Positions 18,366 through 23,857 of a stretch of 29,760 nt of DNA are shown here, piece by piece. The notes beneath the pieces were generated by a model. It did no database searches. It was given only the letters and a program-made list of their open reading frames with translations, and was not told the DNA's origin. Position numbers and translations under genes: made by a program. Positions within the stretch are counted from its first letter, which is position 1. Each line of letters begins with the position of its first letter. The stretch is taken from the NCBI GenBank assembly GCA_934437695.1, contig CAKSAW010000007.1, forward strand, positions 1 to 29,760. The letters are read 5' to 3'. This DNA comes from an uncultured Blautia sp. GTDB taxonomy: Bacteria > Bacillota > Clostridia > Lachnospirales > Lachnospiraceae.

Positions 18366-20036
18366 TCAGCTATAATCATTCTGTCCGACCTGTGCTGCTT
18401 CCATAAGTGCAGGGATCAGCTGTTTCTTACGTGAAACCACACCTTTCAGATCAAACACTCCATTCTTTGGTTCCATGTGGAATGCAATGCTGGCCATTTC
18501 CTCACTTCCCTCACCATAATAGAGAAGCTCTGTTGACTCCTCAATGATGTTTGTGAGCATAAAGAATACGCGGGACACACCATGACGTCCACATTCGCTG
18601 ATCATAAACGGAACAAGACGTTCTTTGATTTCTGTCAGTTCATCACTGTCCATAGAGCTGATCTGTCCAACACCAAAGTTAATATCATCCTCAGCAATAA
18701 ATTTCTTATAATCCTGATAGAAAATCTCTTCCGGAGATTTATCTTTCAGATTACTTCCCGCCTTAAACATCTCTCTGGCAAATTGTTCAATATTGATGCC
18801 TGCGATAAGCGCCAGTGCACCTGCTGCCATTTTATCTGACAATGTACAGGTAGGAGAACGGAACATCAGCGTATCTGAAATGATTGCAGCACAAAGAAGT
18901 CCTGCAATATTTGGTGAGATCTCCAGCTTCTGCTCTCCATACATCTCATACAGAATTGTAGCTGTACATCCAACAGGCTGATTTCTGAATGAGATTGGGG
19001 ACATAGTTTCCAGGGAACCCAGTTTATGGTGATCTATGATCTCTACAATCTCTGCTTTATCAATATTGTCAACTGCCTGATCCTTCTCATTATGATCTAC
19101 AAGTGCAACTTTCTTCTTGTGCATATCCAGGAAATTTCTTCTGGAAATTGTTCCAATACATCTACCCTTTTTATTGATTACAGGGAAAGCACGATGACGA
19201 TGTTTGATCATCTCATTCTGTATATCATCTGTAAAATCTTCTGTGCTGAATGTAACCAGATTATCTGTTTTCATAATATATCTCACAGGAATACTCTGGT
19301 TGATAAGTCTTGCAATTGTAAAAGTATCGTACGGAGACATAATGATTGCGATTTCTTTTTCGTGAGCAAGTTTAATTACCCTCTCGGTAACTTCAATTCC
19401 CATACCAACAATAATACAGCTTACATTCTGCTCGATTGCCTGAAGATGATCCTCTTCTCTGTCTCCCATGATGAGCAGATCATCCTCCTCAATGTAAGCC
19501 TTAAGCATTTCCGGATTTGCAGTTCCAACCAGAACTTTTCCCTTTGTGAAATATCCGTGCTCATTTCCCTCTATCACAGTACCTGCAATTGTTTCAGCAA
19601 TTCTTCTGTACTGTGTCTTTGCTCTGGACAACAGATAACTGTCTGTTGTATCCATGTAAGTCTTGGCAATATCACCAATTGTGATCAGTCCTTCCAGCTG
19701 TCCCTCTTTATCTTTGATGGGAAGAGATACAATACTTTTTTCCATCATAAGATCCCATGCATTTTTCAGGGACATACTCTTATCTGCATCCGGGCTTACG
19801 CGGATATCCATATCCTTTACCTGTGTTCCAATATTAGACAGATATCCCGGCGGCTGCATGCCAAAACGGTTTAATACATATTCTGTTTCTTCATTGATCT
19901 GTCCTGCACGCTTGGCAATGTATTTTGCTTTCTGAGACGTTCTGTTTTTGATGTCCGCATAAGCAATTGCCGAACAGATTGAATCCGTATCCGGATTCTT
20001 ATGGCCTATTACAAATATTTTCTCCTGATTTCTCAT
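18366..20036 (-). CDS. ppaC: CBS/DRTGG-containing manganese-dependent inorganic pyrophosphatase (family II)
   Basis: Family II pyrophosphatases hydrolyse PPi in the cytoplasm with Mn or Co. The 556 residues show the DHH core: GHKNPDTDS (His12, Asp16, Asp18), VDHNE, IIDHHK and the C-terminal DHHA2 substrate loop SRKKQ near 540. Between the first and second DHH motifs lie two CBS motifs (about 70-125 and 245-305) that flank a DRTGG-like region. This is the arrangement of the nucleotide-regulated CBS-PPases of clostridia, in which AMP/ADP inhibit and ATP or diadenosine polyphosphates activate. It starts 13 bases after the S1 gene. A role in pulling PPi-releasing reactions, with adenine nucleotide feedback, is inferred from family. 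Confidence 0.93.
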   Translation of the reverse strand: MRNQEKIFVIGHKNPDTDSICSAIAYADIKNRTSQKAKYIAKRAGQINEETEYVLNRFGMQPPGYLSNIGTQVKDMDIRVSPDADKSMSLKNAWDLMMEKSIVSLPIKDKEGQLEGLITIGDIAKTYMDTTDSYLLSRAKTQYRRIAETIAGTVIEGNEHGYFTKGKVLVGTANPEMLKAYIEEDDLLIMGDREEDHLQAIEQNVSCIIVGMGIEVTERVIKLAHEKEIAIIMSPYDTFTIARLINQSIPVRYIMKTDNLVTFSTEDFTDDIQNEMIKHRHRAFPVINKKGRCIGTISRRNFLDMHKKKVALVDHNEKDQAVDNIDKAEIVEIIDHHKLGSLETMSPISFRNQPVGCTATILYEMYGEQKLEISPNIAGLLCAAIISDTLMFRSPTCTLSDKMAAGALALIAGINIEQFAREMFKAGSNLKDKSPEEIFYQDYKKFIAEDDINFGVGQISSMDSDELTEIKERLVPFMISECGRHGVSRVFFMLTNIIEESTELLYYGEGSEEMASIAFHMEPKNGVFDLKGVVSRKKQLIPALMEAAQVGQNDYS

Positions 20037-20049
20037 ACAGATTCTGACC

Positions 20050-20958
20050 TCAATTATCTAATTTAATGTTTGCAAAAAGTGCACCGAGAGATGTTGACGC
20101 CTCTTCCTTTGAATCTGGAAGTTCAATCACTTCCTCCTCAATTTCCTTAGCCATCATATCAGTTGCTTCCTTTATGCTCAGACTTAATTTTCCATCTTTG
20201 ACAGCAGTTACTTTTACCTTTACTCTGTCTCCGACTGTGAGTACTTCTGATGGTTTCTTAATTCTCTTCTCACAGATTTGTGAAATATGGACAAGTCCTG
20301 ATAAACCATTTCCAAGGTCTACAAATGCACCATATGGCTGCAGACTCTCTACTACTCCTTCTGTTACAAGACCAGCCTGCACATTGGAAATCTTCGCTTT
20401 CCTCTCTTCTTCTGCCTTTTCTCTTAAGATTTCTTTTGCAGAAAGTATCAGTCTTCCCTTTTCTTTATCAATATCAAAAACCTGAACCTGGATCGCTCTG
20501 TTCAGATATTCGTTTGTATCCTCTACATAATTCAGTGCAAGCTTTGATGCAGGGATAAAGCCACGTACTCCTTCAACATAAGCGATCACTCCGCCATTTA
20601 CGATTCCTTTTACCACTACATCAAGAACCTCTTTTGAATCCTTTAATTCTTTCAGTTTATCCCATGCCAGTACATCTGCTGCTTCCACTCTCGACAGAAG
20701 AATATTTCCATTTCCGTCATCTTTTCTCACAACAGTTGCAGAAACTTCATCTCCTGTGTGGACTTCTTCTTTTAATGAAAATCCCGGTTCTCTGCTGTAA
20801 TCTTCTGCCGGAATGATTCCCTCTGTATAATACTTAAGATCTACCACAACTTCTTTCTCATCCACACTGATAACAGTTCCTGTAATAATATCTCCTTCTT
20901 CAATTTTCTTAAAGGAAGCCTCCAACTCTGTTTCATAATCTTTCATTGATTCAGCCAT
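20050..20958 (-). CDS. S1-domain RNA-binding protein (ribosomal protein S1-like)
   Basis: From the ATG at 20958 (AAAGGAG upstream) the protein has 302 residues; the open frame to 21123 runs through the promoter and is not coding. Three S1 (OB-fold) repeats are visible at about 21-91, 107-176 and 196-263. The last has the most typical sequence (VVESLQPYGAFVDLGNGLSGLVHISQI). A Glu-rich C-terminal tail follows. With three repeats it is shorter than six-repeat E. coli S1 and like the S1 homologues of Firmicutes (YpfD type). It probably binds mRNA on or near the 30S subunit, but a dedicated role is not shown. It heads the operon with the pyrophosphatase and diverges from relQ. Confidence 0.9.
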   Translation of the reverse strand: MAESMKDYETELEASFKKIEEGDIITGTVISVDEKEVVVDLKYYTEGIIPAEDYSREPGFSLKEEVHTGDEVSATVVRKDDGNGNILLSRVEAADVLAWDKLKELKDSKEVLDVVVKGIVNGGVIAYVEGVRGFIPASKLALNYVEDTNEYLNRAIQVQVFDIDKEKGRLILSAKEILREKAEEERKAKISNVQAGLVTEGVVESLQPYGAFVDLGNGLSGLVHISQICEKRIKKPSEVLTVGDRVKVKVTAVKDGKLSLSIKEATDMMAKEIEEEVIELPDSKEEASTSLGALFANIKLDN

Positions 20959-21010
20959 TATCTGTTCTCCTTTACCTGGAATAATTATATAATGCCAACT
21001 TTTTTTCAAC

Positions 21011-21019
21011 ATTATAGCA
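21011..21019 (-). promoter_or_regulatory. promoter of the S1-pyrophosphatase operon (extended -10)
   Basis: TGCTATAAT on the minus strand; the -35 (TTCCAT, 17 bases upstream) is weak. The start near 21004 gives a leader of about 45 bases. Confidence 0.65.
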
Positions 21020-21082
21020 CAATCACTTTCATAATGGAAATCCGAATTTTCAGATGGATATTTACACAAACATATATTTATA

Positions 21083-21091
21083 TGGTATAAT
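21083..21091 (+). promoter_or_regulatory. relQ promoter (extended -10)
   Basis: TGGTATAAT on the plus strand at 21083-21091. A possible -35 TTTACA (21061-21066) is 19 bases away, longer than usual. The start near 21098 gives a leader of about 84 bases with two hairpins. Confidence 0.6.
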
Positions 21092-21128
21092 AATATTGTT
21101 ATCACCTCAATAATTTTGCACATTTAAT

Positions 21129-21167
21129 GATGTCAGGACTCCTGACCTGATATCTGTTTACATCAGG
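21129..21167 (+). promoter_or_regulatory. overlapping hairpins in the relQ leader
   Basis: GTCAGG/CCTGAC (21132-21137 with 21141-21146) and CCTGAT/ATCAGG (21146-21151 with 21162-21167) form two small stems that share base 21146. A third option pairs GATGTCAGG (21129-21137) with CCTGATATC (21146-21154) over nine positions, which destroys both. The Shine-Dalgarno AAAGGA begins just after 21167, so the choice of fold could affect translation. Confidence 0.5.
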
Positions 21168-21181
21168 AAAGGATATTATAC

Positions 21182-21847
21182 ATGAATTATGATTCCGTCC
21201 CATTAAGAGATTTTAAAGAACTTAACGACTGGGAAACTGTTATTTTCGTTTATCAGTCTGCACTGAAACAGGTTGAAACAAAAATCAACATTCTGAACGG
21301 TGAATTTCAGCACAGACATAAATACAATCCTATCGAACATGTGAAATCCAGGATTAAAACTCCTGAAAGTATTGTAAAGAAACTTAAAAGACACGGATAT
21401 GAATCCAGTATTGAAAATATGGTCCGCTATGTTAATGATATAGCAGGAATCCGTATCAGCTGTTCCTTTACATCTGATATCTATCTGATCGCAGATATGC
21501 TTTCAAAGCAGAATGACCTGACAATCCTTGCACGACGTGATTATATGAAAAACCCCAAAAAAAGCGGTTACCGCAGTTATCATATGCTGGTTACCACACC
21601 TGTTTTTCTCTCAGACAGTATCATTGATACCAAGGTAGAGATACAGATCCGTACGGTCGCACAGGATTTCTGGGCAACTCTGGAGCATAAAATGCATTAC
21701 AAGTTTGAGGGAGACGGACCAGAATATATCACAAAAGAATTAAGAGAATGTGCCCGTTATGTAGCTGAACTGGATACACGCATGGAAGAACTCAATAATG
21801 AAATCCAGAAGTATGGAAAATTGTCTGATAAAAAAATGCCACAGTGA
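21182..21847 (+). CDS. relQ: small alarmone synthetase (GTP pyrophosphokinase, RelQ/YjbM family)
   Basis: The 221-residue enzyme has only the synthetase domain of the RelA/SpoT family and no hydrolase, TGS or ACT domain. It should make (p)ppGpp from ATP and GDP/GTP. Motifs: SRIKTPESIVKKLKR (57-71), DIAGIRI (about 86-92), NPKKSGYRSYH (ATP/GTP site, about 124-134) and VEIQIRT with a following WATLEHK. Members of this group form tetramers activated by pppGpp; here that is by family only. AAAGGA lies eight bases before ATG. It is the only gene of the window on the plus strand and runs head-on into the minus-strand genes. Its last codons form part of a terminator for the opposite strand. Confidence 0.95.
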   Translation: MNYDSVPLRDFKELNDWETVIFVYQSALKQVETKINILNGEFQHRHKYNPIEHVKSRIKTPESIVKKLKRHGYESSIENMVRYVNDIAGIRISCSFTSDIYLIADMLSKQNDLTILARRDYMKNPKKSGYRSYHMLVTTPVFLSDSIIDTKVEIQIRTVAQDFWATLEHKMHYKFEGDGPEYITKELRECARYVAELDTRMEELNNEIQKYGKLSDKKMPQ

Positions 21848-21861
21848 TCAAACTGTGGCAT
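21830..21861 (-). terminator. minus-strand terminator overlapping the 3' end of relQ
   Basis: ATGCCACAGT (21836-21845) and ACTGTGGCAT (21852-21861) form a perfect ten-base-pair stem with a six-base loop. On the minus strand seven T follow immediately; on the plus strand AAATTATC follows, so it is a good terminator only for transcription coming from the right. The relQ stop codon lies in the hairpin. Confidence 0.8.
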
Positions 21862-21996
21862 AAATTATCGGATATAGTTAAAAAATCCCCAAAACGAGGA
21901 GTGCCCCGGCAGTGGTTTACCGGGGCTATTATTATGAAAAAAATTTATGTGTAATGATGACACATTACAACGTCTTTCGTAGGTTCTTTCGAACTG
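21830..21996 (-). ncRNA. candidate structured small RNA
   Basis: A possible minus promoter (TTGTTC 22020-22025, 17-base spacer, TATAAA 21997-22002 preceded by TGA) would start an RNA near 21990. It contains a GTTC-GAAA-GAAC stem with a GNRA tetraloop, a seven-base-pair TGTAATG/CATTACA stem, a GC-rich stem GCCCCGG/CCGGGGC (21903-21909 with 21920-21926) followed by GGGGATTTTTT, and ends at the strong 21830-21861 terminator. No credible protein is encoded. The same hairpins fold in the plus direction, so the strand is not certain. It could also be a 3' untranslated region of the DUF1002-like gene. Confidence 0.35.
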
Positions 21997-22002
21997 TTTA
22001 TA

Positions 22003-22154
22003 TCATATCAATCGTTTATGAACAAATTATGAACTCAAGGTTAACTTTCGTTCATTTGCACAATTATTTTATTCTTTTTTTATTTTTTTTAGGAGTTTAA
22101 CACATATTCATCATTTTCCCGTGCTTCATTCCTTGTACATCTTGTATACTTTCT
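22003..22154. other. noncoding spacer with AT-rich tract
   Basis: Between the candidate RNA and the DUF1002-like gene lies an AT-rich stretch with the direct repeat TATGAAC (about 22017-22023 and 22028-22034) and a long T tract (22072-22090). Short frames here have no ribosome binding site or recognisable composition. I see no further gene. Confidence 0.5.
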
Positions 22155-22607
22155 CTATTCAAAAAGACTCCTTGCAAAATCCAACAACTTATGCAGAATT
22201 CCCTTTACTTCTTCTTTACCGATTCCCATTTCTTCCAGTTTGTCATAAGCCTTCGTCACAGTACTCCTAAGCTGTTCCTCATTAATATCAGCATCTTTGA
22301 CCTGTCTGACAATCTTGACCAGCCTGTTCTCTTCCTCATCTGAAAGACTCACTCCCACCGTACTTTCTGCAGTCTGAATCAGACTTTTAATCTGATCGTC
22401 CGAAATATCCTGCTGGGCAGCTGCATTTTTTACATACATAATGATATCAACTACTTTATCCGGGTCTGATACAAGAGAATCAATCTCATTATCAGAAATG
22501 ATCTCCTGTACTGCTTCAGCAGTGTCAGATGCCATTGCCGGTACTGTTGGTGCTGTGCACATAATTGTTCCTGCAATGATCAATATTCCTAATTTTTTTA
22601 TTCTCAT
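22155..22607 (-). CDS. secreted DUF1002-like protein
   Basis: The 150-residue product begins with a signal peptide (MRIKKLGILIIAGTIMCTAP, cleavage probably near AMA-SD, about residue 26). The mature part is acidic and helical, with repeating segments of the form S/D-D-x-x-I-x-x-L (ISDNEIDSL, ISDDQIKSL, ADINEEQLRS). The composition and C-terminal GKEEVKGILHKLLDF resemble the C-terminal part of DUF1002 proteins such as B. subtilis YpuA, but it is shorter and the match is tentative. No enzyme motif is seen. GGAGG is nine bases before ATG. It has its own promoter and lies between the rsmA terminator and the candidate RNA. Confidence 0.78.
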   Translation of the reverse strand: MRIKKLGILIIAGTIMCTAPTVPAMASDTAEAVQEIISDNEIDSLVSDPDKVVDIIMYVKNAAAQQDISDDQIKSLIQTAESTVGVSLSDEEENRLVKIVRQVKDADINEEQLRSTVTKAYDKLEEMGIGKEEVKGILHKLLDFARSLFE

Positions 22608-22656
22608 GGTTTATTTACCTCCATATTTTCAAACGCTAACCTTCAATTACCGGCTC

Positions 22657-22665
22657 ATTATAACA
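22657..22665 (-). promoter_or_regulatory. promoter of the DUF1002-like gene (extended -10)
   Basis: TGTTATAAT on the minus strand, with TTTACA 19 bases upstream. Start near 22650, leader about 43 bases. It overlaps the end of the small ORF 22658-22837. Confidence 0.6.
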
Positions 22666-22837
22666 GAATTTTTATGTCCTCTGTAAAATAAATATCACGC
22701 TTTCTGCCTTCATAAATCATTTGACATTTGTTCAAATTTTTTTCACATCTTAAACATGATTCTCTCATAATTGCAAGATATACTAAAACCATAAAAATAA
22801 TAAAGCCAACATTATTTTTATAAAATTTCTTTTTCAT
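22658..22837 (-). CDS. possible small ORF, 59 codons
   Basis: An ATG at 22837 opens a 59-codon frame: MKKKFYKNNVGFIIFMVLVY, then a hydrophobic end (LAIM) and a hydrophilic tail with three Cys (28, 31, 38). It would be a one-segment membrane peptide. An AAGGAAGGAGAG site (22865-22876) is present but 24 to 28 bases away, with an imperfect nine-position hairpin filling the gap. The frame ends inside the -10 box of the next gene. It may be chance in an AT-rich spacer; no family is recognised. Confidence 0.25.
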   Translation of the reverse strand: MKKKFYKNNVGFIIFMVLVYLAIMRESCLRCEKNLNKCQMIYEGRKRDIYFTEDIKILL

Positions 22838-22901
22838 ATGTTGATTGCCAGAGAAGGCAATTAACTCTCCTTCCTTTTAAAAAATAAATTTGAACGTAAT
22901 T

Positions 22902-22938
22902 ATAAAAAGCATCCGTTTAGCCACCGGATGCTTTTTAT
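22902..22938. terminator. bidirectional terminator after rsmA
   Basis: GCATCCG (22909-22915) and CGGATGC (22925-22931) form the stem core, flanked by A and T runs that extend it to about 12 pairs. It ends the dnaN-rlbA-recF-TPR/AAA-rsmA series. Confidence 0.9.
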
Positions 22939-22952
22939 AATATCTGATTTAT

Positions 22953-23822
22953 CTAAATATCTGTAAATGCATTTGCAAGTTGTGCAAACTGTTCCAATGT
23001 CAGTGCTTCTCCTCTGACATTCAGCGACAGCCCGCACACTTCCAACGCCTGCTCAATCTGTTCCTTAGAGAATGAAAGCTCCGGTGAGTTCTTCAAACCA
23101 TTCACCAGTGTCTTCCTTCTCTGGTTAAATGACGCTCTGATAATACGGAACATCAGCTTCTCATCTTTTACCTCAACAGGTGGAACAGCATATCTTTCCA
23201 GACGGATCACTGCACTTCCAACCTTTGGTCTTGGCATAAAACAGTTTGGCGGCACATTGGCCACTATCTGCGGTTTCGCATAATACTGTACAGCCAGTGA
23301 AAGTGCTCCGTAATCTTTTGTTCCAGGTCCAACCTGCATTCTGTCCGCAACTTCCTTCTGTACCATAATGGTTATAGAATCAATAGGAACCTGATTCTCG
23401 AACAGCCCCATGATAATAGGGGTAGTAATGTAATATGGCAGATTGGCAACAACCTTGATCGGACGTCCCTGATTTTTTTCCAGTGCAAGCTGACGCACAT
23501 CTACTTTAAGGATATCATTATTGATAACTGTTACATTATCCCAATCTTTCAGTGTATCCTCCAAAATGGGAAGCAGTGTTTTGTCAATCTCAACTGCTGC
23601 AACTTCTCTTGCAGCTTCAGCCAGATACTGTGTCATTGTTCCGATTCCCGGTCCAATCTCCAGTACAAAGTCATCCTTTGTGATCTGCGCGGAAGCAATG
23701 ATTTTGTCCAGAACATGAGTATCGATCAGAAAGTTTTGACCAAACCTTTTCTGGAATGCAAAATTATACTTCTGAAGTACTTCTATGGTATACTTTGGAT
23801 CTCCTAGATACGGTCTGGGCAT
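22953..23822 (-). CDS. rsmA: 16S rRNA (adenine1518/1519-N6)-dimethyltransferase
   Basis: RsmA (KsgA) dimethylates two adjacent adenines in helix 45 of 16S rRNA late in 30S assembly. The 289 residues include KRFGQNFLID near the N-terminus, the SAM-binding LEIGPGIGTMTQYL (near 55), the acidic VAAVEID, and the catalytic NLPYYITTPI (near 127), followed by RPKVGSAVIRL. All are canonical, so it is not an Erm resistance methylase, although the families are related. AAAGGAG precedes the start by eight bases. It lies 35 bases behind the TPR/AAA gene and ends at a strong terminator. Confidence 0.97.
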   Translation of the reverse strand: MPRPYLGDPKYTIEVLQKYNFAFQKRFGQNFLIDTHVLDKIIASAQITKDDFVLEIGPGIGTMTQYLAEAAREVAAVEIDKTLLPILEDTLKDWDNVTVINNDILKVDVRQLALEKNQGRPIKVVANLPYYITTPIIMGLFENQVPIDSITIMVQKEVADRMQVGPGTKDYGALSLAVQYYAKPQIVANVPPNCFMPRPKVGSAVIRLERYAVPPVEVKDEKLMFRIIRASFNQRRKTLVNGLKNSPELSFSKEQIEQALEVCGLSLNVRGEALTLEQFAQLANAFTDI

Positions 23823-23857
23823 AATTTTTACTCCTTTGTCTGTATTTATTGTAACTG

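Noticed and set aside
19026..19874. A 282-codon plus-strand frame opposite the pyrophosphatase gene
   Set aside because: Shadow of a clear CBS-DHH pyrophosphatase; composition is Cys/Ile/His-rich and no known domain is visible.
20959..21123. N-terminal extension of the S1-domain protein to 21123
   Set aside because: The extension crosses the promoter, is unlike S1 proteins, and an ideal ribosome binding site precedes the ATG at 20958.
21912..22100. A 62-codon plus-strand frame starting with GTG after relQ
   Set aside because: It starts inside a strong GC hairpin, has no proper ribosome binding site and a Phe/Tyr/Leu-rich composition from AT-rich noncoding DNA. The hairpins explain the region better.
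22953..23822. Erm-type macrolide resistance methylase
   Set aside because: The sequence carries the RsmA signatures (FGQNFLID, NLPYYITTPI) and is in the core operon; nothing suggests acquired resistance.
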